Of a stretch of DNA of 64,000 bases, positions 27,301 through 36,634 are shown piece after piece (the first letter of the stretch is position 1; every line of letters starts with the position of its first letter). The position numbers and the translations under genes were made by a program. The notes beneath the pieces are model-generated. The model was not told where the DNA came from and made no database searches. It was given only the letters and a program-made list of their open reading frames with translations. Source of the stretch: MED-G105 sp038522945 (GTDB lineage: Bacteria; Pseudomonadota; Alphaproteobacteria; Caulobacterales; Parvularculaceae); the NCBI GenBank assembly GCA_038522945.1, contig JBCBJV010000001.1:372001-436000 (forward strand). The letters are read 5' to 3'.

Positions 27301-27480
27301 CCATACCCCGTTTTACGGGGGCGTAATTTCTGCAGCCAAAGGGGCTACGAAACCAAAATGGTTCGGCGTTAGCGGGCGCTCGAAGGCTGCTCCGATGCTC
27401 CCACTTTCCGCAAAGCCTCTTTTGACCTTAGGAAATCACTCGACATCAGACCACCTCCTTTCTCTAGTTGGACACGAGAG
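27301..27480 (-). ncRNA. Candidate autonomous small RNA with a string of hairpins and a micro-ORF
   Basis: On the minus strand this unit begins after a TTGACG element (upstream of 27480) and carries AAAGGAGG at 27454-27461. After the micro-ORF it forms three short hairpins: AACCA/TGGTT (27351-27363), AGCC/GGCT (27334-27346) and CCCCGT/ACGGGG (27306-27320). It then runs into the strong terminator. No minus-strand gene lies downstream, so it is not an ordinary leader or attenuator. I do not recognise the family. Confidence 0.45.
27369..27446 (-). CDS. Micro-ORF of 25 codons
   Basis: ATG at 27446 preceded by an excellent ribosome site (AAAGGAGG, 7 bases upstream), stop TAA at 27369-27371. The peptide begins MSSDFLRSKEALRKVG and ends EQPSSAR. 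After the stop the other two frames stay open for some distance through the hairpin region (one reads TPNHFGFVAPLAAEITPP), so the reading context is ambiguous. It may be a translated small protein or a regulatory micro-ORF in an sRNA. Too short for composition-based support. Confidence 0.35.
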   Translation of the reverse strand: MSSDFLRSKEALRKVGASEQPSSAR

Positions 27481-27583
27481 GAAGTTTGGGGGTTGTTGTC
27501 ATAAATTTCAACTAACAGATTGCCGGTGCGTCAAAGGGTTAGGGTTAACAAGCCATTCATGTCGATCACCGCCTCCGCGATGA

Positions 27584-28195
27584 CTAGCCATCGATTTTAA
27601 GAGCCCGCTGATACCCTTCTCGGGCGGTTATCCGATCCCACCATTCCCCGGCCTTAGGCGTCCTTGCCTCTTCAATGCCGAGGACGAGGGCGAACTTGAG
27701 CGCGTACCCGACGCAAATGTCAGCCATAGTAAACCTGTCGGCACACAGATAGTCTCGGGTTTCAAGGGCACTTTCCACGCACCGCCACCGGGCGAGGAAC
27801 CAGTTGCGGTAGTCCTCCGCCACCTGCGGCTGACGCCGCTCCTCTGGTTCCAACTGGGTATAGCGAAAGAAGATGGTCTGGGGAAAGGTAAGCGTCGCAT
27901 CCGCCCTGTAAAGCCAGTTTAGATACTCCCCATACGCCTCTTCTTCTTGGCGCACAGCAAGATCGCTCGGACCGAATTTTTCCGCAACATACTGGCAGAT
28001 CGCGACACTCTCGGTCATCGTCAACTCACCGTCGACAAGCGCCGGTATTGTCCCGAGCGGATTGATCTCTTTGTAGGGCTTAGCAAAGACCCGCGGCGGA
28101 AACGGGAGCGTTTCAAGCTCGTAGTCAGCGCCAAGTTCCTCCAATGCCCAAAGACACCGGAAAGACCGCGCGCCCACGCAATGATATAGTTTCAT
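27584..28195 (-). CDS. Glutathione S-transferase family protein
   Basis: A 203-residue cytosolic GST fold. The thioredoxin-like N-domain begins MKLYHCVGARSFRCLWALEELG and includes NPLGTIPALVDGELTMTESVAICQYVAE (the cis-Pro and Glu-Ser glutathione-binding residues). The helical C-domain has the N-cap motif in DRFTMADICVGYAL. The ATG at 28195 has AAGGAG upstream; a longer open frame exists but is not conserved. Substrate unknown. Divergent from the acyl-CoA dehydrogenase at 28271. Confidence 0.9.
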   Translation of the reverse strand: MKLYHCVGARSFRCLWALEELGADYELETLPFPPRVFAKPYKEINPLGTIPALVDGELTMTESVAICQYVAEKFGPSDLAVRQEEEAYGEYLNWLYRADATLTFPQTIFFRYTQLEPEERRQPQVAEDYRNWFLARWRCVESALETRDYLCADRFTMADICVGYALKFALVLGIEEARTPKAGEWWDRITAREGYQRALKIDG

Positions 28196-28270
28196 GGTTA
28201 CCTGCTCCTTCTTTGCGTGTAAGTCTCGCACTAGTCTGCTGACTGTCATTGACAATACCGCACTCGCGGC

Positions 28271-29473
28271 ATGACGATCCCGGTTATGAGCAGCTTATCT
28301 TTCGATGCAACGCGCTTGCGCAGTCCGCATTTGACCCCTGACCATGAAGCTTGGCGCGACACCGTCCGCGCCTTTGTTGACCGGGAGTTGATGCCCCACA
28401 TCAATGACTGGGACGAAGCCGGCGCGTTCCCGCGGGAACTCCACCAAAAGGCTGCTGACATTGGCTTATTGGGGCTCGGATTTCCGGAAGCCTATGGCGG
28501 CGTTGGCGAGGGGACGGACGTGTTCCATGCGCTCATCGCCAACGAAGAATTGGCGCGTACTGGCTCTGGTGGCCTCGCTGCGGGTCTTATGACCCACGGG
28601 ATTGGTCTGCCCCCGATCATGGCCCTTGGCTCAGAAGAGCTGAAAGCCCGCCTCGCCCCTTCAGTGCTGTCCGGTGAAAAGCTGATCGCCTTGTGCGTTA
28701 CCGAACCCGCCGGCGGGTCGGATGTCGCCAACTTACGCACGCGCGCCGTACGAGACGGCGACCATTACATCGTGAACGGAGAAAAGACCTACATCACGAC
28801 TGGGTGCCGAGCGGATTACCTGACCGTCGCGGTTCGCACCGGCGGTGACGATCCAGCGCATCAAGGCGCGCAAGGCCTATCATTCCTCTTGATCGAGGCA
28901 GACCGCGAAGGCGTCTCGAGGACAAGACTGCCAAAAATGGGCTGGTGGATGTCCGACACTGCCAGTATTCATTTTGATGACGTCCGGGTACCAATGGAAA
29001 ATCTCGTTGGGGAAGAGAATAAGGGTTTTCTCGGCATCGTCAGCAATTTCAACATGGAACGCCTGACCATGGCGGCCCAGGCCATTGCCTACTCAAGGGT
29101 TTGCATCGAAGACGCCGCCGACTGGGCAAGCGAGCGTATGACCTTCGGCAAGCCTTTGTCCCGCCATCAGGTCATCCGCCACAAGTTTGCAGATATGGTC
29201 CGGCGAGTGCAAAGTGCTAGCGCCTTGCTGGACAATTGCGCCTGGCGGGTGCGCGATGGCGACGCTCCCGTGGCCGAACTTTCGCTACTCAAGGTCGAAG
29301 CCACTCAGTGCATGGAGTTCTGCGCGCGCGAAGCCATGCAGATACTTGGCGGCGCCGGATATATCCGTGGGCAGAGGGTTGAACGGATCTACCGCGAAGT
29401 TCGCGTCATGGCCATCGGCGGCGGTTCGGAAGAGATCATGCTGGACCTGGCCTCACGACAGCTGGGGGTATGA
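28271..29473 (+). CDS. Acyl-CoA dehydrogenase
   Basis: A 400-residue FAD enzyme of fatty-acid or branched-chain acyl-CoA oxidation. Signatures: CVTEPAGGSDVANLRTRA, NGEKTYITTGCRADYLTV, FGKPLSRHQVIRHKFADM and MQILGGAGYIRGQRVERIYRE. The second acyl-CoA dehydrogenase of the window and clearly a paralogue, not a recent duplicate. Start at 28271; an in-frame ATG at 28286 is possible. The 200-base gap after it shows nothing I can name. Confidence 0.92.
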   Translation: MTIPVMSSLSFDATRLRSPHLTPDHEAWRDTVRAFVDRELMPHINDWDEAGAFPRELHQKAADIGLLGLGFPEAYGGVGEGTDVFHALIANEELARTGSGGLAAGLMTHGIGLPPIMALGSEELKARLAPSVLSGEKLIALCVTEPAGGSDVANLRTRAVRDGDHYIVNGEKTYITTGCRADYLTVAVRTGGDDPAHQGAQGLSFLLIEADREGVSRTRLPKMGWWMSDTASIHFDDVRVPMENLVGEENKGFLGIVSNFNMERLTMAAQAIAYSRVCIEDAADWASERMTFGKPLSRHQVIRHKFADMVRRVQSASALLDNCAWRVRDGDAPVAELSLLKVEATQCMEFCAREAMQILGGAGYIRGQRVERIYREVRVMAIGGGSEEIMLDLASRQLGV

Positions 29474-29680
29474 GACTAGCACGCTGTTAACCTGCTAAGA
29501 TCAGGCATTTACACAAACTCAGCGTGAAACGCCCATCGACATTCTTTGATGTTGGACGGCAAAACTGGCGTGCGATCATCTACCCTTCTCAAAACTATCA
29601 CATCAATAGGATAGGCTCATCCGGACTTAGGTGACGCTTGAATAGAGAGCGTCGTGATACTTCTGTGGAGGGGCTAGTTG

Positions 29681-30199
29681 ATGCCAAAGGTTGATAAAAA
29701 GTCGGCAATGCGGACCGAGCGTCAGGCTTATCCTGGCAAGTTGGTTCATCGCACTGACGGTTGTTGGAAGACGCGCCTCGGCGATCAAGTTGGTCTGACA
29801 CAAATTGGCATTGGCGAGGTCGAATTGGCGCCGGGAAGTGCCACGGGCCTCTTGCACTATCATCATGGTGCTGATGAGATGATTTACGTGGTCGAAGGCG
29901 AAGTCACGCTCGTCGAAGAAGGTCGCGAAGACGAAACACTTTTCGCCGGAGACGCTGCGGGCTGGAAAGCAGGCGAAACAGTTGGCCACACAATTGAGAA
30001 CCGATCGGACAAGCCAGCGCGCATCTTGGAGATTGGCACGCGTCCGCCGGAGGATACAGCCGTCTATGTCGGCCTTGACCTTTTATATAGGGCGCGAAAC
30101 GGCACCGATATCACGATCCGATCGCGCACGGGTCGAAAGTTTGAGGACGGCCAAGAGGTACGTCCGATCGAAGACGAAGAGATCGAAAACCGGGGTTGA
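29681..30199 (+). CDS. Cupin domain protein
   Basis: A 172-residue double-stranded beta-helix protein. The metal-binding cupin motif 1 is visible as GLLHYHHGADEMIYVVEGEV (two His and a Glu spaced as usual), and motif 2 as AGDAAGWKAGETVGHTIENRS. Similar proteins bind small ligands or act as auxiliary sugar or sulfur enzymes; no specific role is readable. ATG at 29681 with GGAGGGG upstream. Converges on the LytTR regulator. Confidence 0.82.
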   Translation: MPKVDKKSAMRTERQAYPGKLVHRTDGCWKTRLGDQVGLTQIGIGEVELAPGSATGLLHYHHGADEMIYVVEGEVTLVEEGREDETLFAGDAAGWKAGETVGHTIENRSDKPARILEIGTRPPEDTAVYVGLDLLYRARNGTDITIRSRTGRKFEDGQEVRPIEDEEIENRG

Positions 30200-30214
30200 C
30201 GCTTGTCGCACAAC

Positions 30215-31165
30215 TCAATCGGCCACTGATTTGACCGCAGCCTGAAGGCTCTCTCGATACCTTCGCGACACCGGGAACGTCGATCCATCTTTCAGGTGGA
30301 CCACCACCTCGCCGCTACCGGTGGGCATGATCTCTTCAATCGCCGGTCGATGGACAATGTGGCTGCGATGGATGCGGATATGGTCCGGGTTCCCTTCGCT
30401 GCTTGCGTCCACCAATAACGTCTCGAGCGCTGACAGTGTCATGCGGGCAAGATGGGTTTTGCCGCCCGTGCCGATCTCAACATAGTTCCCCGCTGCCTTG
30501 GCCCAGACGATATCGCCGGCATCGACAAAAATCATCCGTCCCCCGCATTTCAGCGAGAGGCGCTTGTCAGCTTTTGCTGTCTCTCGCGCGACGGCGAGCT
30601 CCAGGGTGCGTTGCTCAAACGAGCGGCTGACCTGAGCGGCGAAAATCATTGTCGCGTAGGTGAATAAGTCCTTGCGCATTTCATAGATCCACGTGCGCGG
30701 CGACAGCAGGCCGAAGTCATACTCAATGCCGAAAAGAACCGGATAGGTCAGCTTCCGGATCGCCACAAATCCCAAAATGTGGACAATCGAAAAGGCGAGA
30801 AAGAATCCGACATGGAGCGGAAGCGCCCAACGCCATGTGGTTTCGGTCAAAGGCGCTCGATTGAGGGCGAATGGTGTGAGGAAGGCAAGTGCAATGAGTA
30901 CGAGGTGAGACGCCGCCTCCCGAACCCATGGCTCGCCGGGTATGATTTTCGCGCCTGCTGCCTCAGCTTCCATAGCCACTGAGGTTGCCTCGACGAAAAA
31001 CGAGGCAACAAATACTACGGCGAGGATCCAGATCGTTCGCTTATCAGCGCGCCTGTCTGCCAAAACGTCCGCTTGCAAGCCGGCCGCCAACCTGACCGGC
31101 GAATTGGAGGGCCGCGAAGGAAGGGTTTCGACAGGATTCACGTTCATGGGCTCGCGGTTTGCCAT
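30215..31165 (-). CDS. Membrane-bound LytTR-family transcriptional regulator
   Basis: About 316 residues. The N-terminal half holds roughly four membrane helices (TIWILAVVFVASFFVEA, HLVLIALAFLTPFAL, LHVGFFLAFSIVHILGF and one near ATMIFAAQVS). The C-terminal third is a LytTR DNA-binding domain (VDAGDIVWAKAAGNYVEI, then IRIHRSHIVHRPAIEE and FPVSRRYRESLQ). There is no receiver domain, so this is a one-component membrane regulator. Divergent from the acyltransferase-3 gene over a 207-base intergenic region, which is its probable target. ATG at 31147 is an alternative start. Confidence 0.85.
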   Translation of the reverse strand: MANREPMNVNPVETLPSRPSNSPVRLAAGLQADVLADRRADKRTIWILAVVFVASFFVEATSVAMEAEAAGAKIIPGEPWVREAASHLVLIALAFLTPFALNRAPLTETTWRWALPLHVGFFLAFSIVHILGFVAIRKLTYPVLFGIEYDFGLLSPRTWIYEMRKDLFTYATMIFAAQVSRSFEQRTLELAVARETAKADKRLSLKCGGRMIFVDAGDIVWAKAAGNYVEIGTGGKTHLARMTLSALETLLVDASSEGNPDHIRIHRSHIVHRPAIEEIMPTGSGEVVVHLKDGSTFPVSRRYRESLQAAVKSVAD

Positions 31166-31372
31166 GGAACGCCGATAAACGGAATGGGATTGGATTGGTT
31201 GATGCGTGGCTTTCGTCACTTCATATCCGCCATTCATCCCAAACTGGCTGACATGCTTGCGTTGCGGCCCGCCAGCGGGACACTCGTCCCAACAATGGTG
31301 CGTTTGGGGTCAATCTCTGAATTCACTGGGGTTCAAGTTCGCCCGGCCGAGCCAATACTTATAGGTAGCCTC

Positions 31373-32656
31373 ATGACCGATATGCCCGATACCCATTTCG
31401 ATCGCCGCCGATATGATCTGGACTGGTTACGGGTCATCGCCTTCGCGATCCTGATTTTCTACCATATCGGCATGTTCTACGTGACTTGGGACTGGCACGT
31501 GAAAAGCGTTCATGCCGGGCCATACGCCGAATGGGCGATGCGGGTGGTTAATCCCTGGCGGTTGTCGCTCCTTTTTTTCATCTCCGGCGTGGCGGCACGT
31601 TTTGCTGCCGATAAAATGACCGCGGGCACTTTCGCTCGAAAGAGGCTCAGACGTCTTGGCATTCCCATCCTCTTCGGGATGGCAGTGATTGTTGCGCCGC
31701 AGTCGTATTTTGAGCTGGTCGAGAGCGGCGAATTTGTCGGTGGGTTCGCGCGATTCTGGCCGCAATATCTGGATCCCGCTTCTTCGTTCTCGGTGACCAC
31801 GCCGACCTGGAACCATCTTTGGTATGTGGTCTATTTGTTGGTGTACTGTCTGATGGTCGCGCCCTTTGCTGGGGTGATCGCTCGCCTTATGGCAGGCAAC
31901 GGCGAAGCAATCACCAAGGTCATTTTTAGTGGGCGGTTGGCGATTGTCGCAGTCGCGTTGCTCCCGGCGCTTCCTCACCTTGTCTACCGAACGGTCCTCG
32001 ATCCTCTCTTTCCGACAACCCATGACCTGACCAGTGACTGGGCCAATCACGCCCACTCTTTCACAATCTTCCTGACCGGGTTTTTCCTCGCGAAAGATCG
32101 CTCGTTCTGGCAGGCGATCGACCGCGCTCGGTATGTAACTGCCGGGGCGTCACTCATCCTGATCGTATTCCTGACACCTTTGTGGGCGGACTTCGAAGCG
32201 CTGTTTATGGATGGCGGGCCATATGAGACGTGGATTTGGCCGGTGCGGTATGCGCGTGTCCTTTATGCCTGGCTTGTTATTGCGGCACTGCTCGGTTGGG
32301 GCCAACGCTTGCTGAACCGTCCGTCTGCGGCACTTTCTTACATGACAGTGGCAATCTTTCCCTGGTACATATTGCACCAGACGCTAATCGTCGCTGCCGG
32401 ATACTGGCTGACACGCCAAGACTTGTCCGCACCGTTGGAGTTCATTCTCGTTTGTACAGCGACAATTGGCGGATGCCTCATCATCCATGAAGTGTTCATC
32501 CGTCGGATTGGGTTTGTGCGCCCGCTGTTCGGGGTCCCGTCGAAAGCTAGTGATGCATCACCGACCAAACCCGTCGTCAGTCAAACTGCACCTCCCACCG
32601 ACAAAGCCACCTCACCGCACGCAAACAAAAAGCCGGATGGGGTTACATCTTCCTGA
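31373..32656 (+). CDS. Acyltransferase 3 family membrane protein (OpgC/MdoC-like)
   Basis: A 427-residue inner-membrane O-acyltransferase with about ten helices. The family start RRYDLDWLRVIAFAILIFYH (with the conserved Arg and catalytic-type His) is clear, followed by PWRLSLLFFISGVAAR and TWNHLWYVVYLLVYCL. Such proteins move acetyl or succinyl groups across the membrane to decorate glycans. The cytoplasmic C-terminal tail is Pro/Thr/Lys rich. Divergent from the membrane LytTR regulator, which probably controls it. It converges on the acyl-CoA ligase, overlapping by 14 bases. Confidence 0.87.
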   Translation: MTDMPDTHFDRRRYDLDWLRVIAFAILIFYHIGMFYVTWDWHVKSVHAGPYAEWAMRVVNPWRLSLLFFISGVAARFAADKMTAGTFARKRLRRLGIPILFGMAVIVAPQSYFELVESGEFVGGFARFWPQYLDPASSFSVTTPTWNHLWYVVYLLVYCLMVAPFAGVIARLMAGNGEAITKVIFSGRLAIVAVALLPALPHLVYRTVLDPLFPTTHDLTSDWANHAHSFTIFLTGFFLAKDRSFWQAIDRARYVTAGASLILIVFLTPLWADFEALFMDGGPYETWIWPVRYARVLYAWLVIAALLGWGQRLLNRPSAALSYMTVAIFPWYILHQTLIVAAGYWLTRQDLSAPLEFILVCTATIGGCLIIHEVFIRRIGFVRPLFGVPSKASDASPTKPVVSQTAPPTDKATSPHANKKPDGVTSS

Positions 32657-34190
32657 GGTCGGTTTTCAGGATCTTGCCCGATGGATTGCGTGGCAGATTG
32701 GGAATAAAAGCCACCTCCTTTGGCAACTTAAAGCTCGCAATCCGATCCTTTAAGAAGGCCACAACATCATCTTCAGAAAGATCCTCGCCTGCTCTTTTTA
32801 CCACGAATGCCTTGACGACCTCTCCCCATTTTTCATCGGGCTTGCCGACAATCGCACATTCCAGCACTGCCGGATGGGAAGAGAGCGCATTTTCGATCTC
32901 AGCCGGATAAATGTTCTCTCCGCCAGAGATGATCATGTCCTTGATCCGATCAACAACAAAGAGAAAACCGTTTTCATCTATGCGGCCAGCATCGCCTGAC
33001 CAGTACCACCCGTCACGGATGACTTTCTCCGTAGCCTCGGGCTTGTTCCAATAGGCATCCATAACGAAACCCGACTTGCAAACGATTTCGCCGACTTCAC
33101 CGCGAGCTTTTTCCGTGCCTGTTTCGGGGTCACATATTTTAACCTCGCACCCAGGCAACGCTTTACCAGCAGAGACACGTTGCGGATTGCCAGCGGCATG
33201 ATCCTGGTGCTGAAGGACTGTCACCCCCCCGGTTGTCTCGGTCATGCCGTAGAATTGGGTGAACGCCGCATCAGGCATTGCCGCCATGGCCGCATCAAGC
33301 AAGGCTTCCGGCATGGGCGCGGCACCATAGGAAATCGCCTTGAAGTTTTTTAGGGGCTTGCCCGCGGCCTGGGCTGCTTGAAGGATCATCATCACCATCG
33401 CGGGCACAAGGAACGCGTTTAGGGGCTTTCCGGTCTGCGCAAAGTCGACAATCCCCACCGGATCAAATTGACGGAACTGCATCACGGGCATGGATCGCGC
33501 CCATCCCATCAGCCCGAAATTAACACCCGCAATATGGAAATGGGGCAGCGCATGCATGATCGTCTCATCGTCCGACTGCGGATCGATCACCCTTTCCTTC
33601 AATCCAGCCTCGCCAACTTCAAAGTAACACCGATGCGGGAGCACAACCCCTTTTGGAAGCCCGGTTGTTCCGCTCGTGTAAAGTTGCACGACCGGGTCTT
33701 CCCGGCGCGGTTTATGGTCAGGTCGATTGGCCTCATGGGCTTTGACAATTTCTTCAAATGACGCCTCCCCCGGCTCCTCCAGCACCAATGTGCGAGGCGC
33801 CTCGAACCCGTCAACTTTTTCAAGCGGGTCAAGAAACATGCGCTCAGCGATGAAGAGTGTCGGCTGGGCATCCTTGATAATCCCGGCGATCTCAATAGGC
33901 GAAAGCCGCCAATTGATCGGTGTCAGGACAATCCCGGTTTTCGCAGCTGCAAAAAAGACATGCCAGAAGGTATCGACATTGCGGGCAAGCCAACAGACAC
34001 GATCCCCTGGTGCTAGCCCAAGCGCCAGAAAGGCTTGCGCCGTCCGGTTCGCTTCGGTTTCCATATCGGCATATGAATACGTCTTGCCTTCAAAGATGAG
34101 GGCAACCTCATCGGGCAAATGTTCGGCCTGTTCCTCGATAATGCCGCCAACGAGGTCGGGGTTAAACCGACGCCTTTCAACTGCCACCAT
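32643..34190 (-). CDS. AMP-dependent acyl-CoA synthetase
   Basis: A 515-residue acyl-adenylate/CoA-ligase family enzyme. Motifs: the P-loop LYTSGTTGLPKGVVLPH near residue 170, FYGMTETTGG, the hinge YWSGDAGRIDENGFLFVVDRIKDMI, and the catalytic Lys motif NPSGKILKTDLR at the end. It activates a carboxylate, probably fatty or aryl, in keeping with the acyl-CoA dehydrogenases nearby. ATG at 34190 with GGAGGAAGG upstream. Divergent from the M48 protease gene. Confidence 0.93.
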   Translation of the reverse strand: MVAVERRRFNPDLVGGIIEEQAEHLPDEVALIFEGKTYSYADMETEANRTAQAFLALGLAPGDRVCWLARNVDTFWHVFFAAAKTGIVLTPINWRLSPIEIAGIIKDAQPTLFIAERMFLDPLEKVDGFEAPRTLVLEEPGEASFEEIVKAHEANRPDHKPRREDPVVQLYTSGTTGLPKGVVLPHRCYFEVGEAGLKERVIDPQSDDETIMHALPHFHIAGVNFGLMGWARSMPVMQFRQFDPVGIVDFAQTGKPLNAFLVPAMVMMILQAAQAAGKPLKNFKAISYGAAPMPEALLDAAMAAMPDAAFTQFYGMTETTGGVTVLQHQDHAAGNPQRVSAGKALPGCEVKICDPETGTEKARGEVGEIVCKSGFVMDAYWNKPEATEKVIRDGWYWSGDAGRIDENGFLFVVDRIKDMIISGGENIYPAEIENALSSHPAVLECAIVGKPDEKWGEVVKAFVVKRAGEDLSEDDVVAFLKDRIASFKLPKEVAFIPNLPRNPSGKILKTDLRKM

Positions 34191-34351
34191 GGGTTGCCTT
34201 CCTCCAATGTGTATTTTTTGGACATAGTATGCACGCAAGAGGTCACAACCACAACGAAGCAAGCCCCTCGCGATACCACCGTAGGATTTTGCGCTTTCGA
34301 GCCGAAGGCGCTAAGTAGAATGAAAAAGAAGCGAGTGATGGGGACTTTGCT

Positions 34352-35803
34352 ATGAGACGTTGCAACTACATCCAACGATTGTGTCAAACTGCTTTAGCGG
34401 CGATTGCGCTTACAGGCTGTGCGGCGACGGGTGGCCCGCTGGGACTTTCAAAAGATCAGCAGACGGCACTCGGTAGACAGGAACATCCAAAAATTGTTGC
34501 AGCCTTTGGCGGGGAAATCGATGACCCCGAAATGAAGGCCTATGTGGAAGGGATCGTCAGTCGTCTCATGGCGGCTTCCGACCAGCCGAACGAACCAATT
34601 AAAACGACCGTGCTCGATAGCCCGGTTGTCAATGCGATGGCATTGCCCGGGCACGTTTATGTCACCCGCGGGCTTCTTGCGCTTGCCAATAGCGAGGCGG
34701 AACTTGCCGGCGTTATGGGGCATGAAATCGGGCACATTTTTGAGCAGCACACGGCTGAACGAGTAAGTCGCAGCAATGTCGCCAATATTGGCAGTGTGCT
34801 CGCTGGCATTGGCGCCGCGATCCTGACCGGTGACGGACGCGCAGCGCAACAAACCCAACAATTGGCAGGGCAAGGCGCACAACTCTATTTGTTGAGATTT
34901 TCGCGAACCCAGGAATACGAGGCTGACCAGGTCGGTGTCCGCCTACTTGCGCGTGCTGGGTACGATCCGCTGGGCGAAGCCCAGTTCCTGGACACGTTGG
35001 GTCGTTGGTCGCAAGTTGAGTCCCAAGCGGCAGGCCAACAAAGGCCACCAGAATTTCTTTCCTCCCACCCCAATACCGCCAAGCGGGTTCAGCAGGCTGC
35101 CGCCGAAGCGCAGGTTCTTGGTAAAGGCGGGGAAATCGCGCGGAACCGATACCTCAATCGAGTTGACGACCTTCTTTATGGAGACGACCCGGTTAAGCAA
35201 GGTTTTGTTCGCGGGAGTTCGTTTTATCATCCGGAGCTTGGGTTCGGCTTTTCCGTGCCGTCGGATATGAAGCTGGTAAATTCCTCTCAGGCGGTGGTTG
35301 CCCAAAGCCAGACGGCACAAATGCAGTTTCTGGGGGCAACGTCCCAGCAAGGCCCTGCCGCCTTGGTGCAGCAGGTCGGCCAACAGCTTAAATTGCAGAT
35401 GTCCCAAGCCAGAAGCTTTAACGCAAATGGCCGAAATGCGGCCTACGGATCAGCTCGCGCAAACGGCCAACAAGGCCAACTCGATGTTCAGGTTTTCGCG
35501 ATCCAGTGGGACGGACCGCGGCACTGGGTCTTTATGTGGATCACCCCCGCGAACCAGACGCGTAACCGACAGCGCAGCATCGAACAGTCGGTCCAATCCT
35601 TACGGGCGATGACGCGCAATCAGATGCGTATCCCACCAACCCGGCGCGTTGATGTGGTTACTGTCCAACGGGGTGATACGTTCAATCAGCTCGCCAACCT
35701 CACAGCATTTGAAAACTACAAGGCCGAACGGTTTGGGGTGATGAACGGTATGACGACCACGAACGATTTGAAGGCTGGCGACCGCGTCAAGCTGGTGCGA
35801 TAG
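34352..35803 (+). CDS. M48 family metalloprotease lipoprotein
   Basis: A 483-residue periplasmic zinc protease of the BepA/LoiP/YggG type. Lipoprotein signal with ALTGC near residue 23. The zinc site is HEIGH at residues 123-127, with the third ligand in EYEADQVG near residue 187. The C-terminal 40 residues (VDVVTVQRGDTFNQLA ... NDLKAGDRVKLV) look LysM-like, so it may bind peptidoglycan. Family members handle outer-membrane protein quality control. A strong terminator follows. Confidence 0.9.
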   Translation: MRRCNYIQRLCQTALAAIALTGCAATGGPLGLSKDQQTALGRQEHPKIVAAFGGEIDDPEMKAYVEGIVSRLMAASDQPNEPIKTTVLDSPVVNAMALPGHVYVTRGLLALANSEAELAGVMGHEIGHIFEQHTAERVSRSNVANIGSVLAGIGAAILTGDGRAAQQTQQLAGQGAQLYLLRFSRTQEYEADQVGVRLLARAGYDPLGEAQFLDTLGRWSQVESQAAGQQRPPEFLSSHPNTAKRVQQAAAEAQVLGKGGEIARNRYLNRVDDLLYGDDPVKQGFVRGSSFYHPELGFGFSVPSDMKLVNSSQAVVAQSQTAQMQFLGATSQQGPAALVQQVGQQLKLQMSQARSFNANGRNAAYGSARANGQQGQLDVQVFAIQWDGPRHWVFMWITPANQTRNRQRSIEQSVQSLRAMTRNQMRIPPTRRVDVVTVQRGDTFNQLANLTAFENYKAERFGVMNGMTTTNDLKAGDRVKLVR

Positions 35804-35831
35804 CATTTCAAAACAAGGGTGCCAACAAAGA

Positions 35832-35868
35832 AACGCCCGGCGACCGTTAAAGTCCCGGGCGTTTTTTG
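35832..35868 (+). terminator. Rho-independent terminator after the M48 protease gene
   Basis: Stem AACGCCCGG / CCGGGCGTT (35832-35840 with 35855-35863), followed by further Ts on the plus strand. Two short A runs on the other side mean it may also terminate the convergent EF-hand gene. Confidence 0.85.
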
Positions 35869-35881
35869 CCTGATTTCTTAA

Positions 35882-36433
35882 TCAGACGCTGGCGGCCTTG
35901 CCGGAGGGGGCAAGCGCCAGCTGGGTGGCAAATCGGGTCAGTTCTTTTGACTTCAGAACACCGTTGCGGTTTGCGTCCGCACTGAGAAAACGTTCCATTT
36001 CGAATGAGGCAAATTCCGACCGGTCGAGGGCACCATCACTGCCAGCGGCCTGGAAGAATTGGCGGGTAGCGACAGCGCCGATCCGTGCCCTCTCCGCCTC
36101 GCTCAACTCACGAGCAGCCTCATCCGGCAGGGCAACAGTTGCCGCTTCACCGTCGATGCTGATCGAGACAAATCCATTGAGGCGGGCCAATTCGGCTTGA
36201 ACGATGGCAAGTGCTTGATGTTCATCCTGGTCAAGGGTGCCGCTGCCATCCTGGTCCGCCAGCGAAAACACTTCATTGGCATGGCGCACATAATCGTCTG
36301 CATCCAGCTTCGTCAGCGCGTTTGCGTAGGCTGGTGTCGTGGTCGGTTCGTTCGTAGCAGCTAGAGCAGCGCTGGCAGCAACGATCGCGGCAAATCCGGG
36401 CAGGACAAATTTCTTCAATGAAACGCCAGACAT
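35882..36433 (-). CDS. Exported EF-hand protein
   Basis: A 183-residue secreted protein with a Sec signal ending near ALAAT (residue 25). Two calcium-binding loops are visible: DQDGSGTLDQDE near residues 60-71, and DANRNGVLKSKE near residues 152-163. The Ser/Asp-rich GSDGALDRSEF between them looks like a degenerate third loop. Probably periplasmic Ca2+ binding. No enzymatic domain. The 200-base gap to the sterol desaturase gene holds nothing I recognise. Confidence 0.85.
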   Translation of the reverse strand: MSGVSLKKFVLPGFAAIVAASAALAATNEPTTTPAYANALTKLDADDYVRHANEVFSLADQDGSGTLDQDEHQALAIVQAELARLNGFVSISIDGEAATVALPDEAARELSEAERARIGAVATRQFFQAAGSDGALDRSEFASFEMERFLSADANRNGVLKSKELTRFATQLALAPSGKAASV

Positions 36434-36634
36434 GTGAACTCTCCTCTTTGGCAGGCAAAACGCTTGTTCCTGCTGTTGTACGTAAGATGGAGGTCCGTTC
36501 CGGCGGGAGTTAGATCAGATTGCGGATTTGTGAAGGCGATTGAGGCAAAATACTGGCAGCTACAGCCCATGCTTGCATGAGCAATCAAGCCCCTCTCCCA
36601 AGGGGATGTTTCGGTAGCAAATTGTAATAATGCC

